Positions 1-10,479 of a stretch of DNA of 64,000 bases are shown here, one piece after another (position 1 is the stretch's first letter; every line of letters begins with the position of its first letter). The position numbers and the translations under genes are program-made. The notes under the pieces are model-generated. The model made no database searches, was not told the DNA's origin, and was given only the letters and a program-made list of their open reading frames with translations. Source of the stretch: Schizophyllum amplum (taxonomy: Eukaryota; Basidiomycota; Agaricomycetes; Agaricales; Schizophyllaceae); contig VDMD01000014.1 in the NCBI GenBank assembly GCA_007026445.1, positions 248,001-312,000 of the forward strand, given 5' to 3'.

Positions 1-1896
1 GTCTACGGCTACCGCGAGTGCCTTCAGCGGCACCTGCGCCTTCAGCGGCGTTCAGCGCCTCCGCGGCGTATCCCGCCCTCACGACGTCCTGCGCCTCTGC
101 GGCGTTACGATCGTTTGGGCGCTCGGCCCCAGGGAGCTCCACTCCCCCAGGACCTCGCGCCTTCAGCGGCGATCCCCTATGCTCTCCCCGCTCTCTCCCT
201 TTCATCTCATTCACTTTCCTTACGCGCTCAGGCAGCGCTCTATTCTTATCCTACTCCTTCCACGTCGCCTCCAGTACTCTCTCCTCGGCGACGCCTACAG
301 TCCTACCCATCTCGCCGGAGCTCTCTCCGAACGCTCGATGCACGACCGCATCACACTCCGGAGATGCTCTGCTCGAACGTGCTCGCTCCGGTGCTTGAGC
401 TTCCCGACTTCCAGCGGCGCCAAGTTGCAATCATGGTCGACGAAGCGCACTTGATGTACGTCTGGGGACGATCCTTTCGCACGCAGTACACACAGATTGG
501 CTTTGTTCGACAGCGCTTCTCTGCGAGCGCACCGCTTGTCGCCTTCACTGCTACGCTCCGACGCGGACGGACTCCCGAACAATCTCCTCTCGACTGTGTA
601 CGACGCTTCCTAGGCTTTGATGAAGGCTCGTATCACTTCATTCATCGCTCGTGCGCGCGGTACGAAATGCAAATCACCGTGCGACCATTCAGCCACGGAC
701 GGCAGAGCGAAGCGTACCCCGAGCTTGACTGGCTCCTCGGTCTCCCTGGGAAGACACTCGTCTTCTGCTCGAGCATCAAATGGGGCGCCAAGATAGCACT
801 CTATCTGCTCAGCAAGTCGCCTGGCGCTTCACTCAAAAGGCGGCCTCGCACGTACAGTCGACTCCAGACGGACGAGCACAACAACGAGACCCTTGAGCTA
901 CTGCTATCACCCTCGAAGATGCTTGTCATTGCCACCGACACGCTCGCCGTCGGTATTGACATTCCCGACATCCTCACCGTCATCATCATTGAGCCCGAGG
1001 ACCTCGACGATGCTATTCAGAAGGGTGGTCGCAGTGGGCGCGACGCCTCCCTTGTCCCACATCCTCGTGCTGTGATATACCTGCCGAGCAGGGTTTACAA
1101 CGACCCGCAGTCTGTTCTAGACAATGCGGAAGCCACTGCATCCCAAGGCTCGAAGCGGATAGACACGAGTCTCGCAGAACTCGCGCTCGCATCGTGCAAA
1201 CTGCGCAGTATCGACGAGCAGTACGGCAACGACCCAGACGAGCCACCCTGCTCCTGCACGCGCTGCACACTACATCCGCGTGCCCTATTCCCTTCGAACT
1301 GCGACTGCTCTGGCTGCCAGCCCGAGATCTTCGAGGTGTCCAAGAGGACAATGAAGAAGAAAACAAAACAAGTTCCCGAACGACTTGTCATTCGGAAGCC
1401 GGAGCGCGAGCTGGGGCGAAGCTACCTCCGTCGCTTCCGAGAGGACGTGGCCATCGCTGGCGGCCACAACGCACCCGCCGTTGCGGTGCTCTCCAATGGA
1501 GAGATCGAAACCATTCTTGACCTCATGCAGACGGAGGCGCACGACATCCAGTCTATGGCCGCAGTTTGGGACGCCTATCCCATGGAGACAACGACCGATG
1601 CGCTACAACGTCACCCGCTTGCCGACCATCCTGCTCTTCTGCCCTTCCTTCAGGACAACCCCATCCTGCAGGCCAAAGCACCAGAACTCCATCAAGTCAT
1701 CCTACACATGCACCACGAGTTTGAAGAGGTACGGAAAGCGAAGGGCGCTGCACGCAGGGAGAAAGCAGCTGCCAAACGAGCCAGCAAGTCGAACGAAGAC
1801 GGGGCGCGAGTGGTTTTGGACGAGAGGGCAGATTCGGACTCGGAAGAGTTGGTGGACATTGATAACAATGAGGAGACGACGATAGCTATTGAGTAG
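1..1896 (+). CDS. RecQ-like DEAH helicase, 5' partial or truncated
   Basis: Superfamily 2 helicase core related to RecQ. The Walker B-type motif MVDEAH lies near base 433, followed by SAT-like motif III (AFTATLR, ~545), the helicase C domain (LVFCSSIKWGAK, ~757) and motifs V and VI (VGIDIPDI ~950; QKGGRSGRD ~1018). A Cys-rich stretch at ~1243-1330 resembles the RecQ zinc-binding region. The C-terminus is acidic. The frame is open to base 1 with no ATG before the core, and the first ~360 bases encode Pro/Arg/Ser-rich sequence instead of a Walker A (GKS) motif. The ATP-binding half therefore lies in an upstream exon outside the window or has been lost. The stop at 1894-1896 lies 16 bases from the stop of the convergent DUF6589-type gene. 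Such helicases are numerous in agaricomycetes and often lie in repeat-rich DNA. The family call is firm; intactness is doubtful. Confidence 0.8.
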   Translation, partial: VYGYRECLQRHLRLQRRSAPPRRIPPSRRPAPLRRYDRLGARPQGAPLPQDLAPSAAIPYALPALSLSSHSLSLRAQAALYSYPTPSTSPPVLSPRRRLQSYPSRRSSLRTLDARPHHTPEMLCSNVLAPVLELPDFQRRQVAIMVDEAHLMYVWGRSFRTQYTQIGFVRQRFSASAPLVAFTATLRRGRTPEQSPLDCVRRFLGFDEGSYHFIHRSCARYEMQITVRPFSHGRQSEAYPELDWLLGLPGKTLVFCSSIKWGAKIALYLLSKSPGASLKRRPRTYSRLQTDEHNNETLELLLSPSKMLVIATDTLAVGIDIPDILTVIIIEPEDLDDAIQKGGRSGRDASLVPHPRAVIYLPSRVYNDPQSVLDNAEATASQGSKRIDTSLAELALASCKLRSIDEQYGNDPDEPPCSCTRCTLHPRALFPSNCDCSGCQPEIFEVSKRTMKKKTKQVPERLVIRKPERELGRSYLRRFREDVAIAGGHNAPAVAVLSNGEIETILDLMQTEAHDIQSMAAVWDAYPMETTTDALQRHPLADHPALLPFLQDNPILQAKAPELHQVILHMHHEFEEVRKAKGAARREKAAAKRASKSNEDGARVVLDERADSDSEELVDIDNNEETTIAIE

Positions 1897-1912
1897 TACT
1901 GGCATTGTACAT

Positions 1913-4900
1913 CTAGTCTATGTCCATCTCATCGTCCGTATCCTCTAGTGAAAGTTCCAGTTTGTCAAGAGATACCTCACTGTCAGCGTCACTGTACTCG
2001 CCAGGGTCACCCTCGTCGAACTCCGCGCTGCGTAAACGATCAAATAACTCGTCTGCCTCTGGTCCTGAAACATCGGCGCTGAGCATCACCAACTCGCCGT
2101 TGACCAGCTGCGGCAGCGCAAGGGCATCCTCGTTGTCCAGCTGTGGCAGCGCAAAGGCATCCTGGTCCGCTACGCGACCGGGTTCGTCGTCATCCCCGCT
2201 ATCGTCTGCGTCCTCGCGATTCTCGGTGCCTTCAACGTTTACTGACTCGGGTACAGACGTGAGTGCTTCATTGCGCTCCAGCCTCCGTGCTACGCCATGG
2301 CGCAGATAAGAGCGCGTGATATGTTTGGCAAGCTTGCCTGCTTCCAACGCGTCGAATCCTTTCTGGAAAAGATCCCTGTTCTCGTCGGAGAAGGTGCGTC
2401 CGGGCTTGAAGACGTGCAGTTCATGGTCCTTGTAGGTCTTCAACAGCGTTTGTATCTCGGCAAGCACTGACGGGTCGTGGTGCGACGCTGAGCGTAAGTC
2501 TAGACCCAGCCCAGAGATCCATTCGCTTTTGAGCCGAGCAACATGGTGGACGTTGCGAGCCCAGACGTCGCGAATGAAGCGGTCGCCATACAGTGCCCCC
2601 TTGCGCTGGACAACTTTATCGAGCAGACGGTTGAAGTGCTCCTGCATGAGATCTCCATGCGCAAAGCCACCCGGTTTCCCGGTAAGATTAACGAGGGAGA
2701 TCTGGAGGGAGGCGAGCTTCAGGGCGTCCGACGACTCGTACTCGCGTGAGATAATCGTTTGCAGCAGGTAGTCCGTGTACTTGGAGTGCGTCGACCCGGC
2801 GAAGTGGAATAGATGACATTTCGTTATCTCGTATACACGCCCAGGGTCTCCTTCTGCTGCAGCAACTGTGCTCTCGCGCAAAAGAGCGGCGGAGCGCATG
2901 AACAACCGCGAGGTCTCGAGTGCGCGGTCACCCAGGAACACGGTAGCGGGGTCGTCAGATGAGCCAGCGTCCAGTGCGTCGACTTTCTGTGCCGTTGCTG
3001 AGGCGCGTGGTTTTGTCTTCTTGGGTCCTGTGTGTACCGCTGTCTTTCCGTGGTTTATAGCGTCGAAATCTTTGCTTGAATCGTCGTGCACCTCGCCAGA
3101 CCAGGGCTCTAGAGAGACTGGGATGACACCGCCGTCGAGCCCTCTGCCTGACATGACAGCGCTGCTGAAACTAGGCGACATGTAGCTGTGGTACAACTGT
3201 TTTGCGATATCGTGCAGCTCGTCGATACTTGGAATTTCCTTTTCGAGTGCGCGTTCCTTGAAATATTCGAAGATATCGTCCTCGTTGAAGTAGAGCCTAT
3301 CAAGTATCACTTATTAGATGCACGTCTTGTGACAAAAACCGAGAAACGCACCGCCAGCAGTCAAGGAGACGGCAGTCTAGAGTGAGGAACACGAGCTGTA
3401 ACCCGGAGTAGTAGTCGATCTTCTTCAGATCCGCGGGACGCCTACGCCCCAGCTTTGTCGCGCTGTGACCCAGAGTCGAGTAGTCCGTGGTGAGACTTGT
3501 GCCGTAGAAGGTCTGGAATATGTTGCATAGCTCGGTAAGATCCTTGTGGAAGCCTTCGAGCATAGGCAGTACACGCTCCATGCTGTCGAAAGCGTTACCC
3601 TCGAACTGGAGCATGCTCTGGAGATCAAGCAGCTTCTCGTAAGTGAGACCGTCACCGCCCACAGGTTGCAGGAGCGGCTTGAACTTCTCCGAGTTTTGAC
3701 CGGTCTGCTCGAACATATCCAGCAGGAAGTCGCGCAGCTCCGTGTAGTACATCTCGTTCTTGGACGCGGAACCGAGCGGACGAACAGTCGTACGCCGAGG
3801 CTCAAGCGGTATCTTCGCTGCCTTCGTTTTGTAGAGATCTGATACGGCAGGCGCAAGATGCCTCAGTTCGGGAATGTGCTGCGTGAGTGCGCGAAGAAAT
3901 TCTAGCGTGAGGACAGTGGCGATGTGGTCGTGGTCAATGAGGTTGTACAGCTTCCGCGTCGTCACAGTCCGTCGCTTGCCTTCATCGATAGCGGCGCGCT
4001 TGTCCTCGAGCCTGAACGCGTCGATGTTGACATACCACTCCGCAAGGTATGCTGCACCGTAGAGTCCAGTAATGAGCCGGTGTTCGCGGCCGATGCGCAT
4101 ATCGCGCTGCATGAGATAGCTGTGCACGTTGTCGAATCGTAGCACAGCGAGAACGCCAGGGTCCGGACCGTAGGACAGAGCTTTAGAGGCGGAGTCTCTC
4201 GCCAGTCGCTCCATCGCCCTAATGAGCGTCGTGTAATGAGGGGTGAGTCCAATTCGGCAGTGATAGCGGCAAATTTCGATTGGAACGAGGGACGCGAAGT
4301 GCAGGATACCGGTCGCAAGGGGTAGGAGATTGGCGCGGCTCGATCGCGAGAAGTTGATCATGCTGATAGCGTGGCAAGCGACCTGAACCACGTCAGTATA
4401 TATGCAAATATTGACGAGCAGGGACTGTACATTATCAATGTTGCGGCGCTTGCGCTCGTCCGAGCCTTGAAGATTACGAGTGCAGAGCGATCGGACATAG
4501 CGCCACAGCAGAGGTTGCTTGCGTACGAGGATCGTCTTCACGTAAGTCGTGGTTGCCGCGCCGATGTCGTCCCATACCAGAGGCTGCGTCTTTTGCTTGC
4601 CCTTCGTGCCGATCGATATATGAAGCCCAGATGAGGGCTTGATGACCTCCTCCGCCTCGCGCAGAAGGCGCTCTTCGATCAACTGGGCTGAGAACGATGA
4701 GAGGCCTTCACGGACACCCGAGATACCCGTGTATGGACGATCCACGCAGAACATGAGATCAGGTTGTGGGTTTCGCCCGAAGGGATGCTTGAGGCTGAGC
4801 TGGAGGAAGCGCGAGATCGGGTACTCCTGCTCGCTCTTGAACCAGCCTGTTAGCATCTTCGACTGCGTCTCAGAACGCTTGTCGCCAGGCTCAGGATCAT

Positions 4901-5876
4901 TCAGCGCGTTGCAGAGCATCTCTCCGAAGGTCCAGCCGAGTTCCTTCTTAAGCATCCAGAAGAGCAAGTCGAGCTTGTCCTGACGACTACGTTTTAGCCT
5001 CTTCCTCGGAGGTTCATCGCCAAGCGTTGAGGTGTCGCCTACACGTCGCTTCCGGCGATTTTCCTCGTTGCCGACTAGCGCAGCAGCGATTTTATCACCT
5101 GCGCTCGTCCTCAGCCGTGACTCGAGGTGGCGAGTCTTGCTGGTCGAGTGAGGTGTCCCATGCAACGACTGAGCAGAGGGCGAGTGCGTAGTTCTGCTAG
5201 TACGCGAACTCGGCACAGCGGAGAAGGTGCCCCGAGGTGTTTCAGGAGTTGACAGCAAGAACGGAGCACCGGAGACGAAGATGGTCGAAGCCTGTTGGTG
5301 CGGTTGGCGCGCGCGCGCAGAGGAGACGGCGGGAGGCAAAGCACGAGTGGGCGAGATGGGCAGTCTAAGTGGTGAAAGCGGAGCACGAGCAGGTGTCGAG
5401 AAAGCGGAGAGTGGTTGATCAAGCAGTGCATGTCGAGACATTGAGGGTGTTTCCTGTGGGAGCCGCGGTGTTCCAGGTGTTGCGTAGCCAAAGAAGTTGC
5501 CTTCTATGTAGTTGTCGAACGATGTACTGCCTCTCGGAGTCCGGCTTGAGGGCGCGAGGAATTCGGAGATCGGCGACATGAGGACGACTGGATGTTGCGC
5601 TCGAGATGGCTCAGGCGTGGGAGCGCGACGAGGGCGACTCGGAGGCTTGTAGTTCTCGCCGCTCTCGAGCCTTGCGAGCCGTTGACTGAGCCATGCGGTG
5701 GTTTCTGTGGCTTTGGAGTTATTAGGGATGTTTGCCTTGAGCTTGAGCGGCTGCGACGAGCCAGCGGAGGTCGACGCGGATGGCTTCACTGCTGGGGGGG
5801 AAGGGATGCGGGGTACATCTTGCAACGGTCGTGAGACCGATTCTGGAGGTGTATTTGACTGGCGACGGTGTTCCAT
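1913..5876 (-). CDS. DUF6589-type protein, two exons
   Basis: Exon 1 is 5876-3352 and exon 2 is 3296-1913. The 55-nt intron (3351-3297, GTGCGT...ATAG) joins ...LLDCWR to LYFNEDD in frame, giving 1302 residues. The ATG at 5876 was chosen because the frame upstream holds only a GTG. The N-terminal ~300 residues are Ser/Pro-rich and disordered, with a basic nuclear-localisation-like stretch (PPRKRLKRSR). The middle carries WMLKKELGWTFGEML, WDDIGAATTTYVKTIL and the RFDNVHSYLMQRDMRIG segment that I associate with DUF6589, a basidiomycete-specific family of unknown role suspected to be transposon-related. Exon 2 holds FHFAGSTHSKYTDYLLQ and HEHFNRLLDKVVQ-like segments, then a strongly acidic C-terminus. 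It faces the RecQ-like helicase tail to tail. Family name from memory, confidence moderate to good; function unknown. Confidence 0.75.
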
Positions 5877-8481
5877 TTCATAAGATATCGATTCTTGAGT
5901 GCATATACATGTTCTAGTGGTGACGGAGAGACGGTAATGTATCACGGCGGCTGCGCGACGCGTACGCCGATCGCGTCTGACAGGTCACGGTACTTTTGCG
6001 GTCTATGCGGAAAATCGTGGGAAGCATCACGTGTAGCATTACCCGCGCAGCCGATATCGGGGGCGCGTTTGCTATCAGACTATGTGTATCCCAACAAGGC
6101 AGGTCTTCTTGTGTCCGGATATGGCACTGATAAGCGCCTTGATGCGGTATGTGCCCCGGATCTGCTACCTGCCCGCGCGTACTAACTTGCCCGCTGTAGA
6201 GCCTACTACCTTCCCTGTGCGTCTGCCCGCCCCGGGCACTCACCACTGCCGTCACCCGTGCTCGGACGGATATAGGGCTCGTTCCCATGATCATGTTGAT
6301 GCACAGCCGTGTTGCCAGCGCATGTAGGGCAGAGGGCATCAACGAGGCGGTGGAAGATGAATATAGACGGGAGAGAGAAGCAAGTTGGAAGGGGAAGATA
6401 GCAGAACGCGTTCGGCGCAGCGACAGGAGGCCCATATCGCAATCGCGGGGTGGCAGACATCTCGCAACCGCGAGGTGGCAGACTAGGTGTCGATGAAGCA
6501 GGGCCTGCTGAATGTGATGAGGCGTGCTGGATAGGGTGAGGCGTGGTTGGCGAGATGAGATGCGCATGTCGCGTTAGATGATATGGAACGTGCCCACAAA
6601 GGCCGAGCAGGATTAGCTCGCGCGAGCGGCGTGTTCGTCTGTCATTCATCTTTCGACATTGTGTCGCAACAGTTAACATTAATATTGAGTCATCTAGCGG
6701 ATTATTCATTCGCGCCTGTTCGGTGACCGAGGATTGATACATTGAGGCGAATTGTCGATAACATGCGATAAGTCGCGTTGGCAGACGGTGCAATGCGCCC
6801 GACGGCCTGCCCGCTGCCGCATCATAGGTCATGATCATGGTCTAGTGAAGCCGTTGGACGCGACCCTGTCGCGCTGAGCTCGATTTTGTCCGCGGGATTT
6901 GTCGACCTTGCCCGGCTAGTTGTGACAGTGTCCGCTACTTATGCCGACCTCCTGCGCTGGAGTCGACCTCGTCCGCTCGGCCGCGTCCGCTGAAACTGAC
7001 CCGGTCCGTGGCCTTCGACGTGTCTTGACATTCTGCACGTATTCGACGCACCGCCAACGATTTCCCACAAGCAGCGCCGGCACCCAAGACCAGCCGCGCT
7101 GCCACCTCCGATCAGCCGCGACATCAGCGCCGACGTGCCGCGCCAGCATCGTCGGCCAGCCGCCCAGTCAGCGCTGGCATCTCGCGAGTGCGCTACGACA
7201 TTCCGCCGGTGTGCTTTGGCATTCCGCCAGTCACCAGCGACATCCCACCTCGTCAGCTCCGGGCCTAGTACAGAGAAACACGACACGTCCCCGCATGCCA
7301 GCAGGGCCCGCCTTGTCTAAGTCGACAAAGCTAGTAGGTCTGCCTGCCGCCGAAGTCCGACGGTAGTTTCGCGAGCCAGTCGCCACATCCCAAGCTAGGC
7401 GTCACATCCTGAGCTAAGGAAGCCCCTCCCTCTCCTCACATCAACGTCTAGGGGAGCGGCTACCACACCCAGCGAGCTTGAGCCTATGGCGCCCCGACAC
7501 GAGCAACAACCCTCGAAGAAGATGATTGGACTCACCTTGCAATGACACGTTTGATGATAGGGTGTAAAGTGGAATGGGCTACGCACCTTGACGAACGTAC
7601 GAGGGGTTGCGGCGAACGAGGGTCGCGCGAACGGGAGTTGCGCGGACGAGGGACTGACATCTTGATATGGGCCCCGGCGCCCCCGCAGTGAAGGCCGGCA
7701 GTCTTCGCAGACAACCGTTCGGGATGCCAGGATGGAGTCCCAAGTCCGATGCCTACACTACCGTCTAGACACACGCGTGTAGACATCCGTGCCATCAGCA
7801 GGCCGTCGCCCCGAGTCACCTCGCGGTGACACTTGGCTTGAAGGCGGCAGTCGGCTTCGCGACTTGCTTGGGCCCCAGGCATGGGCGAACATGGTGCGAA
7901 TGGTGGACACGGAGTAGTCCCCGATCCGAGCAGCCGGCTCCTTTGAGTCTTGACGTCCTCGAGCGCGTCGGCGACCCGAGGATGCTACAATAAGGATGAG
8001 GGAGTGTAGGTAATGAATGTGGCGATGGCGACGTTATCAGCATGCCCGTCGCCTGCGTGTTCCTCTCCTACATAATGTCCTATATCGCTTTCGTGGTGCT
8101 ATGATCGACTTCGTTGCCCTTGGCAGCGAGAACGTCGGTGTTGACGCATTGGAGCGGGGTATATGCGCTACTTTTGTGCGTCGGTGTTGTTTCCGTCGGT
8201 GAAACAGCGTAGGGAAATACAGCCTCGAAGCCGGTCGAGCAGAACGAGTGGGAGGATGTGACCGGTAGCTTGGGGACCTCGGTGAGAGGCGCAGAGAGCT
8301 CCCATGCGCCAAGGAGGACCCTGTGGGTGGGTGGGCGGTCGACTGATCCATCACTGTGCGAGACGAGTGAGGAGCAAGGTCATTAGAAGAAAGGGTAGAC
8401 GTACGGAAGGCGATCTAGTTGCTGAGGGGAGTAAAAAGATTGCGCTCGATTTGGAGCCTCCGAGCCCCAGACGTTCTGCTA

Positions 8482-8504
8482 CCCCCCCCCCCCCCCCCCC
8501 CCCC
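8482..8504. repeat. (C)23 homopolymer
   Basis: An uninterrupted run of 23 C residues, followed by AC-rich then GGA-rich sequence. It is likely length-variable and a weak point of the assembly. Confidence 0.9.
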
Positions 8505-9501
8505 ACCCTACTAACCCCACCCTCGCCCCGCGTTGCGTGTCACGTATCAGATGACGACCTGGATCCACTACCACTAGGTACGGACTGGTCCTCTTGCGGA
8601 CGGAGATGACGACCTTGAGATACGACACACGACGTCGACATGATTGAATGGGAGACGGGGAGCAGAGGATTGGGGAGGTGGAGGGTAGGAGGAGGACGGG
8701 AGTAGGGGGAGGGACGGGGGTAGGAGGAGGAGGAGCATAGGAAAAGAAGCGGGGGTAGAAGGTGGCGGGTGGGAGATGGCCTCCGAAGGATAGAGGATAA
8801 GAGGGGGAGGGGGAGGGGGAGCAGGGGGGAGTGGCGACAAACAGATGAGGATGTACGCGCCGCTCCGATAGTGGGCGCTGTGAGGGACGGCACGTTTCAT
8901 CCGTTCTTCTAGAGGGCGACGATAATAGCCGACGATACCTTCCTCGGCGGTGGCGACGACGAGGGCCATGGTTGTGCGATCGAGCATGCGCTGCGTCGCG
9001 GGTGAGTTGATGGGACGACTCAGACACACTACGTGCGCGAGATCTTCGACACCCGGACGGGTGATGCCTTGGGAAAGGGGGGGAGGGCGGCTGGTGCGGG
9101 AGGTTGAGCGTTGCGAGCGATGTGGGCGACGGGGGCAGAGGATTGAGCGCGTATGTGGGCGGACCCTTCGGCATTTATGTCGGGCAGCACCCACGCATAA
9201 AAATACCGGTGGGCGGCGGCGACGGCGGAGGCAGAGGCTCCCAGCGCTGGAGGCCCGGTGGCGGCGGTGGCTGCTAGGAGCCATCTGACGCTGGGACGGA
9301 AGAGGCTGATACGGCGTCGGCGGCAGCGGCGTCGGCAGCGGTGGCGAAGGCGGAGTGCGCGCGGCGGGGTCGGGCGGCACTCTGTTGTTGAGCAAAATTC
9401 ATGACTGGAGGGGGTGGGGGGCGAGGGCGGGCAGGGACTCGGAGACGAGAAGGCGGCGAGAGGCTGCCCTTTTATACGCGCGCCCCCGTCGCTGCCGCGG
9501 T

Positions 9502-9580
9502 TGTCGTCATCCCGCAAACATATCGTCATTCCGCTGGGGGCGTCGTCATCCCGCCAGGGGCGTCGTCATTCCGCGGGTGG
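9502..9580 (+). repeat. Short degenerate tandem repeat
   Basis: Four successive units of about 20 bases share TCGTCATYCCGC followed by a G-rich spacer (GGGGGCG). No coding role is evident. Confidence 0.6.
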
Positions 9581-9814
9581 GAGGGAGTGGGGGCGTCGCG
9601 GGCGACGGTGGTGGGCGAGTGCGCGCCGATCCGATCACTGAGATGTCACGGTCATGACGACGCGTGATCGCGTCCAGTCACAATGTTCAATTCTTTTCGG
9701 TACCACAGCGTAATGCCTTCCTATCGCGGGATTGGTTACTTAAGACAATCAAGGGAACTGTCCCTCGCGCCTTCCACCTCTTCCTTACTGTCAGAGTCCG
9801 CGCTAATATGTATG

Positions 9815-10327
9815 CTATTGACTACGGACATGGATAGGTCCTTTAATTTCCTCCGGCTCGTCTGCCTCATCAACCTCACGCTCGATGGGATGCGCTTGAC
9901 GAGATGGCCGACACTGATGCTCTTGAGAGATGCGATGACCGCGAGGTCGTTTTTTGCGTGATCTTCGTGTAGTGCGTTGTGGACTGTGATTGTAGACGGC
10001 GCGGCAGACGGTGATTCCTGCTGCTTTGTGCTCGTCGCTTAGAGGTAAGCTCGCTGGCCCTGCTAGGTATCTCGGGCTATCCCAGCAAGTAGATGGTAAT
10101 GTGCAATGCAAACTGCGGATGAGAGCGTAAACATGCGAGACGGCAGCGCCGAGAGCAAGCCAAGAAATGATAAACAATGCCGCAGAGAACAATGGAACAA
10201 TGATATACGTGATGTCATCCGCAAATCTCCTTTTTTGTCCATGTTGGCGTCCATGCGTCTCTCCTCTTCGTTTCATCATACCCTTCTTCAGAATCACCGA
10301 AACTTCCACGCCTCTGGTAAACGACAT
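9815..10327 (-). CDS. Possible small membrane protein (weak)
   Basis: An open frame starts at an ATG at 10327 and includes one hydrophobic segment of about 25 residues (YIIVPLFSAALFIISWLALG...), followed by a basic tail. It lies head to head with the TOK-type channel gene, about 150 bases away. The tail is compositionally unremarkable and no family is recognised. It may be chance, or one exon of a larger gene. Confidence 0.2.
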   Translation of the reverse strand: MSFTRGVEVSVILKKGMMKRRGETHGRQHGQKRRFADDITYIIVPLFSAALFIISWLALGAAVSHVYALIRSLHCTLPSTCWDSPRYLAGPASLPLSDEHKAAGITVCRAVYNHSPQRTTRRSRKKRPRGHRISQEHQCRPSRQAHPIEREVDEADEPEEIKGPIHVRSQ

Positions 10328-10479
10328 GGATATCCAAAGATGCTGAGTTTGTAGGTCTACGCAGCGTCCATCAAGACAGAGAGTTGTCGCTCTGTTCACC
10401 GTTCAACGATCTCGGGCAGACCTCCTCTGTTCATTGGAAGACATCACCATATCATCACATCGCCTTCAACGACATTGCA

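Larger units (their letters stand above)
5877..10479. other. Gene-poor interval
   Basis: I find no convincing gene in about 4.6 kb. Open frames here overlap on both strands and are Arg/Pro/Ser-rich, as expected from GC-rich non-coding DNA. From about 6940 to 7270 there are degenerate GC-rich repeats around CCGC/TCAGC motifs. From 8480 to 9400 the sequence is purine-rich on + (GGGGGAGG-type) after a long C run. Confidence 0.5.

Noticed and set aside
8479..9395. Long Pro/Arg/Ser-rich frames on the minus strand
   Set aside because: They come from GGA-rich low-complexity DNA next to a C homopolymer, overlap one another in several frames, and show no domain or splice support.
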